From: Pluralibacter sp. UBA7423
GTDB taxonomy: Bacteria > Pseudomonadota > Gammaproteobacteria > Enterobacterales > Enterobacteriaceae
NCBI GenBank assembly: GCA_002470465.1
Contig: DKMD01000018.1
Coordinates: 396,020 to 460,019 of the forward strand
DNA: 64,000 bases
Direction of reading: 5' to 3'
Under the pieces are notes generated by a model. That model saw only the letters and a list, made by a program, of their open reading frames with translations, ran no database searches and was not told the DNA's origin. Below are positions 48,879 to 60,761 of the stretch, one piece after another. Each line of letters opens with the position of its first letter. The stretch's first letter is position 1. The translations under genes and the position numbers were made by a program.

Positions 48879-48911
48879 AAAAGGCCGCTGCGTAAAAGCA
48901 GCGGCCTTTTT
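48879..48911 (-). terminator. lipA terminator
   Basis: GGCCGCTGC / GCAGCGGCC (48883-48906) has A-rich and T-rich flanks on both sides. On the minus strand it ends with CTTTTTGTTTT just after lipA. Confidence 0.88.
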
Positions 48912-48925
48912 GTCAGCAGAGCGAA

Positions 48926-49891
48926 TTACTTCACTTCCATGCCTTTGGCTTGCAAATCTGCATGGTAAGAAGAACGCACGAAAGGCCCGCAGGCGGCGTG
49001 GGTGAAGCCCATCGCCAGCGCTTCGGCTTTCATTTCATCAAACTCATCCGGGCTGACATAGCGCTGTACCGGCAGGTGGTGACGGCTAGGCTGCAGATAC
49101 TGGCCCAGGGTCAGCATCGTTACGCCGTGGCGACGCAGATCGCGCATGACTTCAATGATTTCAGCGTTCGTTTCGCCTAAGCCAACCATCAGACCTGATT
49201 TCGTCGGGATATCCGGATGCGCTTCTTTAAAACGCTCCAGCAGCTTCAGAGACCAGTTGTAGTCTGCGCCTGGACGTACCTGGCGGTAAACGCGTGGAAC
49301 GTTCTCCAGGTTGTGGTTGAAGACGTCTGGTGGCGTGGCGGTGAGGATCTCCAGCGCGCGATCCATACGACCACGGAAATCCGGGACCAGCGTTTCGATT
49401 TTAATATTCGGGCTTTTTTCACGGATGGCGTCGATGCAGTCCGCAAAGTGCTGAGCACCGCCGTCGCGCAGATCGTCGCGGTCAACGGAGGTAATCACCA
49501 CGTAGCGCAGCGCCATGTCGGCGATGGTTTGTGCCAGCTTCTGCGGCTCATTAGCATCCGGTGCAACCGGGCGGCCGTGGGCTACGTCGCAGAACGGACA
49601 GCGGCGGGTGCAAATTGCACCGAGGATCATAAAGGTGGCTGTGCCGTGGTTAAAACATTCCGCGAGGTTCGGGCAGGAGGCTTCTTCGCACACTGAGTGC
49701 AGGCCGTTTTTACGCATGGCCGCTTTGATACCCTGAATACGGGTGGAGTCAGCCGGCAGTTTGATTTTCATCCACTCCGGTTTTCTCAGCAGCGCTTCGC
49801 GCTCGGTAGCCACGTTTTTAACCGGGATAAGGGCCATTTTATCGGCGTCGCGGTACTTAACACCGCGTTCCATCACAATGGGTTTACTCAT
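48926..49891 (-). CDS. lipA: Lipoyl synthase LipA
   Basis: A 321-aa radical SAM enzyme that inserts two sulfur atoms into protein-bound octanoate. The auxiliary cluster motif C-x4-C-x5-C ([12 protein letters not shown]) and the radical SAM motif CTRRCPFC are both visible. Length equals E. coli LipA. It works after LipB, encoded 1.4 kb upstream beyond ybeF. Confidence 0.97.
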   Translation of the reverse strand: MSKPIVMERGVKYRDADKMALIPVKNVATEREALLRKPEWMKIKLPADSTRIQGIKAAMRKNGLHSVCEEASCPNLAECFNHGTATFMILGAICTRRCPFCDVAHGRPVAPDANEPQKLAQTIADMALRYVVITSVDRDDLRDGGAQHFADCIDAIREKSPNIKIETLVPDFRGRMDRALEILTATPPDVFNHNLENVPRVYRQVRPGADYNWSLKLLERFKEAHPDIPTKSGLMVGLGETNAEIIEVMRDLRRHGVTMLTLGQYLQPSRHHLPVQRYVSPDEFDEMKAEALAMGFTHAACGPFVRSSYHADLQAKGMEVK

Positions 49892-50103
49892 AGCGTGCGT
49901 GTTCCAGTTGCGAGTAACGAAGGAAAGCGTTTCAATTCAAGGGAATGTTGTATTTATCAACTATTTTTGAATCAGATGGCTGGCAGTATAGCATTAATCA
50001 GGTGGATAAAGCAGCCTGCCAGCCCGGCAATTTGTAAAGCAGATGTTGCTTTATGTGCTTAATCACGCTGGATAAAGCAGATGAAAGGCGGGGTTCAGCC
50101 GGC

Positions 50104-51057
50104 TCAGAAGGCCTGGCGAATAGCGGTAATGACGCTTTGCAGTACCGGGTCACGCATGCTGAGCTTATTGTAATGCAATGAAAAATCGACAGATTCATCT
50201 CTTAATGGTGCGAAATCCACCACCTGCAAAGGCCAGCAGCGGGCGAAAAGTTCAAAGCAGCGGGCCGGCATCAGGCCAACGAGTTCGCTGCTGCCGATCA
50301 GGGCGGCAATCGTCACAAGGTTGTAACTGCTGAAGCTGATACGCTGATCGGGGAACATTTCATGCAGCCGCTTGCGTAAATCGGTATGGGCGGCGCCCTC
50401 CATCATCAGCAACGTATATTCGTAGTGGCTCAGCGACTCTTTGGTGTGCGGCGTTTTAAACAGCGGGTGCCCGGCGCGTGCCACCAGCACGATCCGGTCG
50501 TTGTACAGCACATGATGGCTCAGGGCGCGTGCGTTGTGAACGTTGCTGTCGATGATGAGATCCGTCTGGAACTGGCTCAGCTGGAGGCCGACGTCGGTGA
50601 TCGGGATATTACGCAGCAGAAGCTGCGGGAATTTATCTTTAATGGTCTGGTAGATGGCTGGCATCACCACAGCACCTACCGTTGGCGACGTACCAATGGT
50701 GATGGTGCGCTGTTTATCATAGCTGCCGGTTAAATCGAGCGCGCCCAGAATCGACTCGAGGCCCTGGCTGATGTATTCATGGAGATGCGTGGCGTAGGCC
50801 GTGGGGGTCACGCCCTGGCCTTTGCGGATGAACAGCGGATCGGGAAATATTGTGCGCAGCTTCTGAATAGACTGGCTAATAGCCGATGGCGTGAGATTCA
50901 GAATTTTCGCAGCATTAACGATGCCTTTGTGTACATATACGGCTTCGAAAATCGTCAACAGGTTGAGATCGATATTTCGCAGCGTCCGGAAGATTTGCGG
51001 TGTATCACTCTCAAGACGAGGATTTATTCGGCTTTCCGGCTGATCGTTATATTCCAC
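50104..51057 (-). CDS. ybeF: LysR-family regulator YbeF
   Basis: A 317-aa LysR-type regulator. The N-terminal winged helix-turn-helix is LLTIFEAVYVHKGIVNAAKI, then LNLTPSAISQSIQKLR. A substrate-binding domain follows. It lies between lipA and lipB as in E. coli. Its target and effector are unknown. A palindrome just upstream may be its own operator. Confidence 0.9.
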   Translation of the reverse strand: MEYNDQPESRINPRLESDTPQIFRTLRNIDLNLLTIFEAVYVHKGIVNAAKILNLTPSAISQSIQKLRTIFPDPLFIRKGQGVTPTAYATHLHEYISQGLESILGALDLTGSYDKQRTITIGTSPTVGAVVMPAIYQTIKDKFPQLLLRNIPITDVGLQLSQFQTDLIIDSNVHNARALSHHVLYNDRIVLVARAGHPLFKTPHTKESLSHYEYTLLMMEGAAHTDLRKRLHEMFPDQRISFSSYNLVTIAALIGSSELVGLMPARCFELFARCWPLQVVDFAPLRDESVDFSLHYNKLSMRDPVLQSVITAIRQAF

Positions 51058-51070
51058 ACTTGTACTCCGT

Positions 51071-51089
51071 ATTCATTCACAATATGAAT
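51071..51089. promoter_or_regulatory. LysR-type palindrome upstream of ybeF
   Basis: ATTCAT-N7-ATGAAT has the T-N11-A form bound by LysR proteins and ends 14 bases before the ybeF start codon. The remaining 270 bases up to lipB are AT-rich, with no gene seen. Confidence 0.45.
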
Positions 51090-51358
51090 GATAGTTGAAA
51101 AGGTATTTATTGTTATTATGCTTTTGAGAAACCGGTTTACGCGGAGACAGGATTTAGTTCACGTTGAACAATGAGTTACATCTTGAACTGCGGAACCTTC
51201 TCGCTTTTTGGTGGTAGTGTTAATGTAAAATTTTGTTTGTGGCGAAGTAACTTTGCCGCCAGGCGAAGGAAAAATATAGAAAGTCAGGTTTAATGTAAAG
51301 GAAAACCAGGCAAAAGGGGTTGGGACCCGACACAATATCAGGTCCGCTATATAATATA

Positions 51359-52000
51359 TTAAGCCGTAATATATTTATGAGGTGGATTGTTTAGCAGTGC
51401 TAAAAACTTAGAGATAAGGACCGGTGAAATATTTTCCGGTCTGGCGTCCGCACGCCATTGTTGCATTTGCGTCATTTCCATCCCGGCATAGCCACACGGG
51501 TTTATGCGTAAAAACGGCGATAAATCCATGGCGATATTCAGCGCCAGCCCATGAAATGAGCAGCCTTTACGGATGCGCAAGCCCAGAGAGCAAATCTTCT
51601 TTTCCCCAACGTAAACGCCCGGGGCATCGGCACGAGGGTGGGATTCAATATCAAACTCTGCCAGGGTGTTAACCACGGTTTGCTCAAGCAGAGTGACCAG
51701 TTCGCGCACGCCCAGCTTGCGGCGTTTTAAGTCCAGAAGTACATACATGACCTGTTGGCCTGGCCCGTGGTAGGTCACCTGGCCGCCGCGATCGCTCTGA
51801 ATAACGGGAATGTCGCCCGGCACCAGTACATGCTCCGCTTTCCCGGCCTGGCCCTGGGTAAACACAGGCTGATGCTCAACCAGCCAGATTTCGTCCGGAG
51901 TGGTTTCATCGCGCTGGTCGGTAAAGTCATGCATCGCCTGAGAGACAGGTTCATAGGGCTGTACGCCAAGCTGGCGGACGAGAAGGGTGTTGAGATCCAA
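51359..52000 (-). CDS. lipB: Octanoyl transferase LipB
   Basis: A 213-aa enzyme that moves octanoate from acyl carrier protein to lipoyl domains. The family motif [15 protein letters not shown], the catalytic lysine region [13 protein letters not shown] and the catalytic cysteine in [11 protein letters not shown] are present. The start is a TTG at 52000 with GGAG eight bases upstream. Length equals E. coli LipB. Confidence 0.96.
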   Translation of the reverse strand: MDLNTLLVRQLGVQPYEPVSQAMHDFTDQRDETTPDEIWLVEHQPVFTQGQAGKAEHVLVPGDIPVIQSDRGGQVTYHGPGQQVMYVLLDLKRRKLGVRELVTLLEQTVVNTLAEFDIESHPRADAPGVYVGEKKICSLGLRIRKGCSFHGLALNIAMDLSPFLRINPCGYAGMEMTQMQQWRADARPENISPVLISKFLALLNNPPHKYITA

Positions 52001-52061
52001 AACGACAACTCCGCGGAACGGGAAAACAGGAGTGGGAGTATATCACAGCGGGAGTAAGAGA

Positions 52062-52083
52062 TTGCCCGGCGTGTGCCGGGCAA
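52062..52083 (-). terminator. Hairpin between ybeD and lipB
   Basis: TTGCCCGGC-GTGT-GCCGGGCAA is a perfect 9-bp stem after the ybeD stop. The following minus-strand bases ATCTCTT are only weakly T-rich, so it may slow rather than stop transcription into lipB. Confidence 0.45.
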
Positions 52084-52088
52084 AGGGA

Positions 52089-52352
52089 TTACAGCACCAT
52101 ACGAACGATTTCGATATTTCCCAGCTCTTCGTACAGGGTTTCAACCTGCTCGATGTGGGTTGCGTTGATGGTGATAGAAACCGAGTGGTAGTTGCCTTTG
52201 CTGCTCGGTTTTACCTGTGGAGAGTAATCACCTGGCGCATGGCGCTGCACCACTTCCACCACCTGGTCAACCAGCTCAGGCTTCGCCAGACCCATCACCT
52301 TGTAGGTGAATGAAGTAGGGAATTCAAGCAGTTCGTTAAGTTTGGTTTTCAT
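52089..52352 (-). CDS. ybeD: DUF493 family protein YbeD
   Basis: An 87-aa protein with an ACT-like ferredoxin fold, matching E. coli YbeD ([20 protein letters not shown]). It is conserved between dacA and lipB. Its biochemical role is not established; a link to lipoate synthesis has been suggested from context. Confidence 0.93.
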   Translation of the reverse strand: MKTKLNELLEFPTSFTYKVMGLAKPELVDQVVEVVQRHAPGDYSPQVKPSSKGNYHSVSITINATHIEQVETLYEELGNIEIVRMVL

Positions 52353-52368
52353 GTCAGCTCCGGTGGTT

Positions 52369-52405
52369 TTAAAAGCACTGCTCCCGCGCAGGGCACGGGA
52401 GCAGT
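52369..52405 (-). terminator. dacA terminator
   Basis: CTGCTCCCG / CGGGAGCAG (52378-52404) is followed on the minus strand by TGCTTTTAAAA. Confidence 0.75.
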
Positions 52406-52459
52406 AATAGTCATGCGTAGTATATGGGGATGGAAATCACACTTTCAAGCGTCTATTTT

Positions 52460-53659
52460 TTAACCAAACCAGTGGTGGAACATTAATTTAATGTAATCAA
52501 TGATCTTACCGAAGAAGTTGCCTTCCGGGATTTCCTGGAGCACCACCAGAGGACGCTGTTCAATGGTTTTGCCATCAAGCTGGAAGTTGATGGTGCCGAC
52601 GACCTGGTTTTTCTGCAGCGGAGCGTGCAGTTCGGTGTTGTTCAGCACGTAGCTTGCTTTCAGATCCTTCATGCGACCGCGTGGAATAGTCAGGTAAACG
52701 TCTTTATCTACGCCCAGCGAGGCGCGATCGGTGTCACCAAACCAGGCGGGTTCAGAGGCAAACTCTTTGCCTGCTTTCAGTGGGTTGACGGTTTCGAAGA
52801 AGCGGAAGCCCCAGGTCAGCAGCTTTTTACTTTCCGTTTCGCGGCCCTTGAAGGTACGTCCGCCCATGACGGCAGAGACCAGACGCATCTGTCCTTCCGT
52901 GGCGGAAGCCACGAGGTTATAGCCCGCTTTATCCGTGTGGCCGGTTTTGATGCCGTCCACGTTCAGGCTGTTATCCCACAGTAAACCGTTACGGTTCATC
53001 TGGCGGATGCCGTTAAAGGTAAACTCTTTTTCTTTGTAGATGGTGTACTCGTTCGGCACGTCACGGATCAGCGCCTGGCCAATCAGCGCCATATCACGCG
53101 CCGAGCTGTACTGACCGTCAGCATCCAGGCCATGAACGGTCTGGAAGTGGGAGTTTTTCAGGCCCAGCGCGGCGACGTAGCTGTTCATCAGACCGACGAA
53201 CGCATCCTGACTTCCGGCAACGTAATCGGCCATCGCGACGCAGGCATCGTTGCCGGACTGCAGGTTGATCCCACGAATCAGCTGGGAAACCGGCACCTGC
53301 ATGCCTGGCTTGAGGAACATCAGGGAAGAGCCTTTGAATACCGGGTTACCGGTCGCCCAGGCGTCGGTACCCACGGTCACCAGATCGGATTCCTTGAACT
53401 TACCCGCTTTCATTGCCTGACCGATGACGTAGCTGGTCATCATTTTGGTCAGGCTGGCAGGATCGCGACGAGCGTCTGCGTTCTGCTCGGCGAGGACTTT
53501 GCCTGAGTTGTAATCGATCAGAATGTAGGATTCCGCGTCAATCTGCGGAACGCCAGGAATCATGGTTTTGATGTTCAGGTCATCAGCGTGTGCGGCGGAA
53601 GTCAGTGCGGCAACGGACAGCGCAGTGATGAGTAAACGAGCAGAGAAAGAGGTCTTCAT
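52460..53659 (-). CDS. dacA: D-alanyl-D-alanine carboxypeptidase DacA (PBP5)
   Basis: A 399-aa low-mass penicillin-binding protein that trims terminal D-Ala from peptidoglycan pentapeptides. It has a signal peptide ending AAHA (21-25), the SLTK active site (S69, K72), the SGN motif (LQSGNDACV) and KTG (GIKTGHTDK). A C-terminal amphipathic anchor ([18 protein letters not shown]) follows. The start is the ATG giving [10 protein letters not shown]; the longer frame would put 24 unlike residues ahead of the signal peptide. Confidence 0.96.
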   Translation of the reverse strand: MKTSFSARLLITALSVAALTSAAHADDLNIKTMIPGVPQIDAESYILIDYNSGKVLAEQNADARRDPASLTKMMTSYVIGQAMKAGKFKESDLVTVGTDAWATGNPVFKGSSLMFLKPGMQVPVSQLIRGINLQSGNDACVAMADYVAGSQDAFVGLMNSYVAALGLKNSHFQTVHGLDADGQYSSARDMALIGQALIRDVPNEYTIYKEKEFTFNGIRQMNRNGLLWDNSLNVDGIKTGHTDKAGYNLVASATEGQMRLVSAVMGGRTFKGRETESKKLLTWGFRFFETVNPLKAGKEFASEPAWFGDTDRASLGVDKDVYLTIPRGRMKDLKASYVLNNTELHAPLQKNQVVGTINFQLDGKTIEQRPLVVLQEIPEGNFFGKIIDYIKLMFHHWFG

Positions 53660-53797
53660 GGTCAGAACAACGACATCCGTGATGGAGTGAAAAAAGTGCC
53701 TAACTATAGCAAATGCGCTGAGGGCAGGCATCCTGCAATGCGTATGAGATTGTTAATGGTTATAACATTCGCACGGCGTTAAGGATGCCTTTCCCGA

Positions 53798-54958
53798 TTA
53801 GTTGGCGTGAGTAATGAATGACTGCAGCTGCGCCTCGCTTTGCAGACGCTGCTGTAAGGTACCTGCCTCGGTCTTGCTGCTGAACGGACCTAACTGGATA
53901 CGCCAGACGGCACCGTTTTGCGTCACACGGCCCGGCACGGAAAATTGCTGGCTCAGACGCTGCTGGTATTGCTGTGCACGGCCCTGATCGCTGACGGCGC
54001 CCACCTGAACAACGTAGCTGCCGCTGGATGCAGCAGGCGCGGCAACTGGCGCAGCTGCCGGAGCTACGGCACCTTGCGTAGAGCCAGGTGCCGTAACCGG
54101 TGCGTTCTGCGTGGCGACAGGCTGAGCTGCGGGTTGTGCAGTAACCGGCTGTGCAGCAGCAGGTTGTGCAGCAGGTTCGCTGCCTTCCAGAACGCCGTTG
54201 TTAAGCGGTGTTGGCGCACCGAGGAAGCCGCTGCTGTTAACTGGTGCGCCCGTGCTGTCCTCCGGTTTTAGCGTGTCGTTGCTTATCGCGCGCACGTTGC
54301 CCTGCGGAGTCTGATCTTGTGGAACCGAGGAGGCGCTACCCATGCCGCCATTCAAATCCGGGCGAGCGGGCAGGGCGTAAGTCTGTTTGGCGATGGTCGT
54401 ACAGGTGGTACCCGGGCCGGACATCGTGCCGTCCTGCGCCACAATAATCGGGTCGATCCGCACTTTGGTGTTGTTCGACGTATTCAGGCGATCGGCTGCG
54501 GCGCGGGAGAGCGAGATGACGCGATCGTTGCCATAAGGGCCACGATCGTTAATGCGTACAATCAGCATGCGACCGTTCGCCAGGTTGGTGATACGTGCGT
54601 AGCTTGGGATTGGCAGCGTTGGATGCGCCGCAGTGAGCTGTGTCGGGTCAAAGGCTTCGCCGGAGGCGGTCAGGTTACTGCCGGGTTCCGCATCGTAAAT
54701 TGCCGCAAAGCCTGCCTGGCTGAAGTTGGCCGGATCCTGAACGATTTTAAAGTTCTTGCCGTCGCGCTGGTAATCCTGATTCACCGTTGGATTCGGGAGT
54801 TCATAGCGTGGCTCAGCGCCCGTGATTTCTGTTACGGGGCCGTTGCAGACTGCCGGCTGCGGTGCGGTGATGGTCTGCTGCTGCTGCCCATCATCACTTG
54901 AACACGCGGCGAGCATACCCGCGGCAATACAGATCCCAAGCCATTGTTTACGCATCAT
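53798..54958 (-). CDS. rlpA: Septal ring lytic transglycosylase lipoprotein RlpA
   Basis: A 386-aa outer-membrane lipoprotein with lipobox LAAC (C19), a double-psi beta-barrel domain (about 80-185, with VRINDRGPYGNDRVISLS) and a C-terminal SPOR domain that binds denuded septal glycan. Between them lies a low-complexity Ala/Gln/Pro linker built of AQPAAAQPVTAQPAAQPVAT-like units (about 262-315). The second codon is also ATG, so either may be used. It belongs to the mrdA-mrdB-rlpA-dacA series. Confidence 0.93.
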   Translation of the reverse strand: MMRKQWLGICIAAGMLAACSSDDGQQQQTITAPQPAVCNGPVTEITGAEPRYELPNPTVNQDYQRDGKNFKIVQDPANFSQAGFAAIYDAEPGSNLTASGEAFDPTQLTAAHPTLPIPSYARITNLANGRMLIVRINDRGPYGNDRVISLSRAAADRLNTSNNTKVRIDPIIVAQDGTMSGPGTTCTTIAKQTYALPARPDLNGGMGSASSVPQDQTPQGNVRAISNDTLKPEDSTGAPVNSSGFLGAPTPLNNGVLEGSEPAAQPAAAQPVTAQPAAQPVATQNAPVTAPGSTQGAVAPAAAPVAAPAASSGSYVVQVGAVSDQGRAQQYQQRLSQQFSVPGRVTQNGAVWRIQLGPFSSKTEAGTLQQRLQSEAQLQSFITHAN

Positions 54959-54968
54959 TGCGCACCCC

Positions 54969-56081
54969 TTATACGCTTTTCGACAACATTTTTCTGTGGG
55001 TGTGGATCGACATCACGATACCAAACCCGGCCATCAGTACGATCAGGGCAGAGCCCCCATAGCTGACCAGCGGCAGCGGTACGCCAACCACCGGCAGGAT
55101 CCCACTCACCATACCAATATTTACGAAGACATAAACGAATAAAATCAACATTAAACCTCCGGCCATCACGCGACCAAAGGTAGTTTGTGCCTGGGCGGCA
55201 ATCCACAGGCCTCGCATGATGAGCAGGACGTAAAGCGCCAGCAGCACCAGGAAACCTATCAGGCCGAGCTCTTCGGCAAGGACCGCAAAAATAAAGTCGG
55301 TATGGCGTTCGGGCAGGAATTCAAGCTGCGACTGGGTGCCGTGCAGCCAGCCTTTACCGCGCAGGCCACCGGAGCCAATCGCAATTTTAGACTGGATGAT
55401 GTGATAGCCTGCGCCGAGCGGATCGGTTTCCGGGTCGAGCAGCATCATCACGCGCTGGCGCTGATAATCGTGCATCAGGAAGAACCAGAGGATTGGGATA
55501 AACGCCGCCACCAGCACCACGGCAACGCCAATCAACCGCCAGCTCAGGCCGGAGAGGAACAGCACGAACAGGCCGGAGAGGGCAATCAAAATGGAGGTGC
55601 CAAGATCGGGCTGTGCAGCAACCAGCAGCGTTGGCAGGAAGATCAGCACCAGCGCAATAGCCGTGTTCTTGAGCGAAGGAGGACACACGTCACGGTTGAT
55701 AAATCGGGCTACCATCAGCGGCACGGCGATTTTGGCTATCTCAGACGGCTGGAAGCGCACCACGCCCAGATCGAGCCAGCGCTGTGCGCCTTTCGAGATG
55801 GCGCCGAAGGCGTCTACCGCGACCAGTAAAATGATACAGAAGATATACAGCCACGGCGCCCAGCCTTCGTATACGCGAGGCGGGATCTGCGCCATCACCA
55901 CCATGATAACAACGCCCATCGCGATCTGGCCGATTTTGCGCTCCATCATGCCAATGTCCTGTCCGCTGGCGCTCCAGATGACCAGCGCGCTGTAGGTCAG
56001 CAGCGCCAGCAGGATCAGCAGCATGGTCGGATCCAGGTGGATTTTATCCCACAGCGATTTCTTGTTCGGATTGTCCGTCAT
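54969..56081 (-). CDS. mrdB: Peptidoglycan glycosyltransferase RodA (MrdB)
   Basis: A 370-aa SEDS-family membrane polymerase with about ten helices and the family sequences [20 protein letters not shown] and [11 protein letters not shown]. It polymerises glycan strands in the elongation complex together with PBP2, encoded two bases upstream. Confidence 0.97.
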   Translation of the reverse strand: MTDNPNKKSLWDKIHLDPTMLLILLALLTYSALVIWSASGQDIGMMERKIGQIAMGVVIMVVMAQIPPRVYEGWAPWLYIFCIILLVAVDAFGAISKGAQRWLDLGVVRFQPSEIAKIAVPLMVARFINRDVCPPSLKNTAIALVLIFLPTLLVAAQPDLGTSILIALSGLFVLFLSGLSWRLIGVAVVLVAAFIPILWFFLMHDYQRQRVMMLLDPETDPLGAGYHIIQSKIAIGSGGLRGKGWLHGTQSQLEFLPERHTDFIFAVLAEELGLIGFLVLLALYVLLIMRGLWIAAQAQTTFGRVMAGGLMLILFVYVFVNIGMVSGILPVVGVPLPLVSYGGSALIVLMAGFGIVMSIHTHRKMLSKSV

Positions 56082-56083
56082 AA

Positions 56084-57985
56084 TTATTGGTCCTCCGCCG
56101 CGGCGGCTGCCGGGTTTTCCGACGGCAGTACGGTATTGTTATCACCAAGCATGATGTGATCGAGGATCTGGCGCATTAACGTCCCGACTGCCGGGCCCGC
56201 GCCGCCGTTCTCGAGGATGATGGCGACGGCGACTTTCGGGCTGTCGTATGGGGCAAACGCCGTCATCAGCTTATGGTCACGCAGGCGTTCCGCAATGCGG
56301 TGCGCGTTATAGGTTTCGTTTGCTTTCAGGCCAAAGACCTGGGCAGTACCGGACTTGGCCGCGACTTTGTAAGGTGCGCCCGCGAAGTATTTGTGCGCCG
56401 TCCCGTTAGGGCGGTTAGCAACGCCATACATTCCGTCTTTGGCAATTTCCCAGAAGCCGGAGTGAATGTCGCCGACGGGCGTTTCCTGCGGCTGCTGCCA
56501 CGGCACCTGCTTCCCTTCCTCGGTAGTGCTCATCAGCAGGTGCGGCACTTTCACCACACCGTCGTTAATCAGGATCATCAGCGCTTTACTCATCTGAATC
56601 GGCGTCGCCGTCCAGTAACCCTGGCCGATACCTACCGGAATGGTGTCACCCTGATACCACGGTTTTTTAAAGCGTTTCAGCTTCCATTCACGGGTTGGCA
56701 TATTCCCGGAGCGCTCTTCGGAGAGGTCAATGCCGGTGTAATGGCCGTAGCCAAATTTGCCCATCCACTCAGACAGGCGGTCGATACCCATGTCGTAGGC
56801 GACCTGGTAGAAGAAGGTGTCGGCAGATTCTTCCAGCGCTTTGGTGACGTTCAGGTGGCCGTGGCCCCATTTTTTCCAGTCACGATAGCGTTTATCGGAG
56901 CCCGGTAGCTGCCACCAGCCCGGATCGAACAGGCCTGTATTACGGGTGATCACGCCTGCGCTCAGGGCAGAAACGGAGACGTAAGGCTTAACCGTTGACG
57001 CTGGCGGGTAAACGCCCTGGGTGGCGCGGTTCACCAGCGGCGTATTCGGGTCGTTCAGCAGAGAAGAGTAATCCTTGCTGGAGATCCCATCCACAAACAG
57101 GTTCGGGTCGTAGCTTGGCATGGAGACCAGCGCGAGGATGCCGCCGGAACGCGGATCGGTCACGACAACGGCGGCGCGGCTCCCGGCCAGCAGCGTTTCG
57201 ATATACTGCTGCAGCTTCAAATCGAGGGTCAGGTAGATATCGTGCCCGGCCTGCGGCGGCACTTCTTTCAACTGGCGAATCACGCGGCCGCGGTTGTTGA
57301 CTTCGACTTCTTCATAGCCCGTCTGGCCGTGCAGCACGTCTTCGTAATAGCGCTCAATACCCAGCTTGCCGATATCGTGCGTGGCGGCATAGTTGGCGAG
57401 CTTGCCTTCTTTATCGAGGCGGTCGACATCTTTATCGTTAATTTTCGACACATAGCCGATGACGTGCGTTAGTGCCGAACCATACGGGTAGTAGCGGCGC
57501 TTATAACCTTTTACTTCCACGCCGGGGAAGCGGTACTGGTTGACGGCGAAGCGGGCGACCTGCACTTCGGTCAGGTTTACCTTGACCGGAATCGAGGTGA
57601 AGCGGTGCGAACGGGCTCGCTCTTTCTTGAAGTTGGCGATGTCGTCGTCGGTGAGATCAACGACGCTGCGCAGATCGTTCAGCGTCTGCTGCAGGTTATC
57701 GACCTTCTCCGGCATCAGCTCCAGCTGATAAATGGTGCGGTTCAGCGCCAGCGGCGTGCCGTTGCGATCGTAAATGATGCCGCGGCTGGGCGGGATGGGC
57801 ACCAGCTTGATGCGGTTTTCGTTAGAGCGGGTTTGATAGTCAGTGAAACGGACAATTTGCAGATTATAGAGGTTAAACACCAGCACGCCGCTGAGTGCTA
57901 AAATCCCAAGAAAAGCGATTACCGCCCGGCGCACAAACAGCGCGGACTCAGCCGTGTAATCGCGAAAAGAATTCTGTAATTTCAT
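56084..57985 (-). CDS. mrdA: Penicillin-binding protein 2 (MrdA)
   Basis: A 633-aa class B PBP, the transpeptidase of cell elongation. It has an N-terminal anchor ([20 protein letters not shown]), a dimerisation domain, the STVK active site in [11 protein letters not shown], the SAD motif ([10 protein letters not shown]) and KSGTAQV. Length equals E. coli PBP2. It is the target of mecillinam. It is followed by mrdB. Confidence 0.97.
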   Translation of the reverse strand: MKLQNSFRDYTAESALFVRRAVIAFLGILALSGVLVFNLYNLQIVRFTDYQTRSNENRIKLVPIPPSRGIIYDRNGTPLALNRTIYQLELMPEKVDNLQQTLNDLRSVVDLTDDDIANFKKERARSHRFTSIPVKVNLTEVQVARFAVNQYRFPGVEVKGYKRRYYPYGSALTHVIGYVSKINDKDVDRLDKEGKLANYAATHDIGKLGIERYYEDVLHGQTGYEEVEVNNRGRVIRQLKEVPPQAGHDIYLTLDLKLQQYIETLLAGSRAAVVVTDPRSGGILALVSMPSYDPNLFVDGISSKDYSSLLNDPNTPLVNRATQGVYPPASTVKPYVSVSALSAGVITRNTGLFDPGWWQLPGSDKRYRDWKKWGHGHLNVTKALEESADTFFYQVAYDMGIDRLSEWMGKFGYGHYTGIDLSEERSGNMPTREWKLKRFKKPWYQGDTIPVGIGQGYWTATPIQMSKALMILINDGVVKVPHLLMSTTEEGKQVPWQQPQETPVGDIHSGFWEIAKDGMYGVANRPNGTAHKYFAGAPYKVAAKSGTAQVFGLKANETYNAHRIAERLRDHKLMTAFAPYDSPKVAVAIILENGGAGPAVGTLMRQILDHIMLGDNNTVLPSENPAAAAAEDQ

Positions 57986-58012
57986 CCGCTGCTTAATCTA
58001 ACCTGGTCATCA

Positions 58013-58480
58013 TTACTCGCGGTGGTAAGGGTGGTTGGTGGTAATGCTCCACGCCCGGTACAGGCTTTCGGCGACCAGTACCCGAACAAGCGGGTGAGGG
58101 AGCGTCAGCGCGGAGAGGGACCAACTTTGTTCTGCTGCGGCTTTACAGGCGGGCGATAAGCCTTCCGGACCCCCGATAAGCAGGCTCACGTCACGGCCAT
58201 CCTGCTTCCAGCGCTCGAGTTCCTGAGCAAGCTGAGGGGTGTCCCATGGGCGGCCTGGAATATCCAGCGTGACAATGCGGTTCTTACCCGCCGCCGCCAG
58301 CATCAGCTCACCTTCTTTCTCCAGAATGCGTTTGATATCGGCATTCTTGCCACGCTTACCGGCGGGAATTTCCACCAGCTCGAACGGCATATCTTTGGGA
58401 AAGCGGCGCAGGTACTCCGTGAACCCGGTCTGAACCCAGTCCGGCATTTTTGTGCCCACGGCAATCAGCTGCAGCTTCAC
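58013..58480 (-). CDS. rlmH: 23S rRNA pseudouridine-1915 N3-methyltransferase RlmH
   Basis: A 155-aa SPOUT methyltransferase with the knotted SAM-binding region ([14 protein letters not shown]) and C-terminal [20 protein letters not shown]. It methylates pseudouridine 1915 of 23S rRNA on the 70S ribosome. It starts three bases after the rsfS stop. Confidence 0.97.
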   Translation of the reverse strand: MKLQLIAVGTKMPDWVQTGFTEYLRRFPKDMPFELVEIPAGKRGKNADIKRILEKEGELMLAAAGKNRIVTLDIPGRPWDTPQLAQELERWKQDGRDVSLLIGGPEGLSPACKAAAEQSWSLSALTLPHPLVRVLVAESLYRAWSITTNHPYHRE

Positions 58481-58483
58481 GCA

Positions 58484-59086
<603 letters not shown>

Positions 59087-59728
59087 TTATCGGTACAGTC
59101 CCTGTTGATTGATGTAGTCGAGCACGGCCTGAGGCAGCATCTGCGCGCAGGATTCACCGTGCTGTAAACGTTCGCGAATGAGCGTCGCGGAAATATCAAA
59201 CCACGGCGTTTCCGCGAGGTAAATTTTTCCGGCAGGTGTGTGGTGCAGATCGTCAGCGTGGTGAGTGAGGTGGCGTTCTAGCCACTGCTGATGCGCCTCC
59301 TCTTTCATCGTCATCGGGTAGCCTGGGCGGCGGCACACCAGCAGGTGTGCGTTTTCCAGAATGCTTTCATAGTCGTGCCAGGAGGGAAAATTGAGCAGCG
59401 AATCCTGGCCGATGATAAAGGCTAATGGCTGCACAGTCCCCTGTTCCAGACGCCACTCTTTTAGCGTCTCTGACGTGTACGAGGGTGTATCACGATTAAG
59501 CTCCCGTTCATCGAGTTCAAACAGCGGCTTGTCCGCAATCGCCAGTTCCAGCATGTGTTTGCGCTGAGTACTGGTCGCTTCCGGCTGAGGGCGATGGGGA
59601 GGGACGTTGTTCGGCATGATTATCACGCGGGACAGACCAATGAGATTTGCCAGAATCTCAACCGGTTTGAGGTGTCCGTAGTGAACGGGATCGAATGTGC
59701 CGCCGTAAAGCGCCTTTAACGCCGTCAT
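59087..59728 (-). CDS. nadD: Nicotinate-mononucleotide adenylyltransferase NadD
   Basis: A 213-aa nucleotidyltransferase that makes nicotinate adenine dinucleotide from NaMN and ATP. The motifs [12 protein letters not shown] and [10 protein letters not shown] (ISSTxxR type) are visible. The start is the ATG giving [10 protein letters not shown]; a longer frame runs back into holA. It follows holA by about one base. Confidence 0.96.
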   Translation of the reverse strand: MTALKALYGGTFDPVHYGHLKPVEILANLIGLSRVIIMPNNVPPHRPQPEATSTQRKHMLELAIADKPLFELDERELNRDTPSYTSETLKEWRLEQGTVQPLAFIIGQDSLLNFPSWHDYESILENAHLLVCRRPGYPMTMKEEAHQQWLERHLTHHADDLHHTPAGKIYLAETPWFDISATLIRERLQHGESCAQMLPQAVLDYINQQGLYR

Positions 59729-59729
59729 A

Positions 59730-60761
59730 TTATCCTTCGAAGAAAACGTCGGGCAGGTTTTTGTGGCACAGCAGCAGCGACAGGCCGTCAAGTTCGGCCC
59801 AGACTGACTGGCCGTAATCCTGCTTGAGCGTCAGCTCGGTGCGTGCCAGCAGAGCAACCGCATGGCGCAGCTGTTCCTGGCTCAGGCGGTTCAGCGCTTC
59901 CGTAAACAGGGGACGACGGTTCTGCCAGACGCGGTGCTTATCAAACAGCGTGCGAAGCGGCGTGGAAACCGACTGACGTTTCATATTCACCAGCAACAAA
60001 AGCTCACGCTGGAGGGTGCGCAGCAGGATCACCGGTTCGCAGCCTTCCTGACGAAGCTGCTGAAGAATGTGCAGCGCACGCTTACTTTTTCCGGCTAACA
60101 GCGCATCAAGCCAGTGGAACGGCGTGAAATGGGCGGCGTCGTTTACCGCCTGCTCAACGCGCGGCAGCGTAAGCTTGCCGTCAGGCCACAGCAGCGCCAG
60201 GCGCTCAAGCGCCTGAGCCAGTGCCAGCAGATTGCCTTCATAGCAGTAGCAGAGCAGCTGGCTTGCGGCCTCATCAAGCTGAAGATTGTGCTGCTTAGCA
60301 CGAGCCGCCAGCCAGCGAGGCAGCTGCGCCTGTTCCGGCGTCTGGCAGGAAACCTGCACTGAGCGTTCAGACAGCGCACTGTACCAGGCGGCGTTTTCCT
60401 GCGCTTTGGTCAGCTTATTACCGCGAACGATCAGCAACAGGTCGTCGTGGAGCCGTCCTGTCAGCGCGGTAAGCTGCTCGTTAATCGCGGCGTTGGGGCC
60501 GTTTTCCGGCAGGATGAGCATCAGCGTCTGACGGCTGGCAAACAGGCTACGTTCCTGGCTCAGGGAAAACAGCGCATTCCAGTCCGTGCTGGTATCGATG
60601 GAAACGGTATGGTGTTCATCAAAGCCCTGCGTAGCCGCCGCGTGGCGGATGGCGTCCTGGCTTTCCTGAAGCAGAAGGGGATCGTTACCGAGGAGAAGAT
60701 ACGCCGCGCGCAGTCCTTCAGAGATCTGCGCGCGGAGTTGTTCCGGGTACAACCGAATCAT
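59730..60761 (-). CDS. holA: DNA polymerase III delta subunit HolA
   Basis: A 343-aa clamp-loader subunit that opens the beta clamp. The AAA+-like N-terminal region ([20 protein letters not shown]) and the C-terminal collar region are present. Length equals E. coli HolA. Its start abuts the lptE stop. Confidence 0.95.
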   Translation of the reverse strand: MIRLYPEQLRAQISEGLRAAYLLLGNDPLLLQESQDAIRHAAATQGFDEHHTVSIDTSTDWNALFSLSQERSLFASRQTLMLILPENGPNAAINEQLTALTGRLHDDLLLIVRGNKLTKAQENAAWYSALSERSVQVSCQTPEQAQLPRWLAARAKQHNLQLDEAASQLLCYCYEGNLLALAQALERLALLWPDGKLTLPRVEQAVNDAAHFTPFHWLDALLAGKSKRALHILQQLRQEGCEPVILLRTLQRELLLLVNMKRQSVSTPLRTLFDKHRVWQNRRPLFTEALNRLSQEQLRHAVALLARTELTLKQDYGQSVWAELDGLSLLLCHKNLPDVFFEG

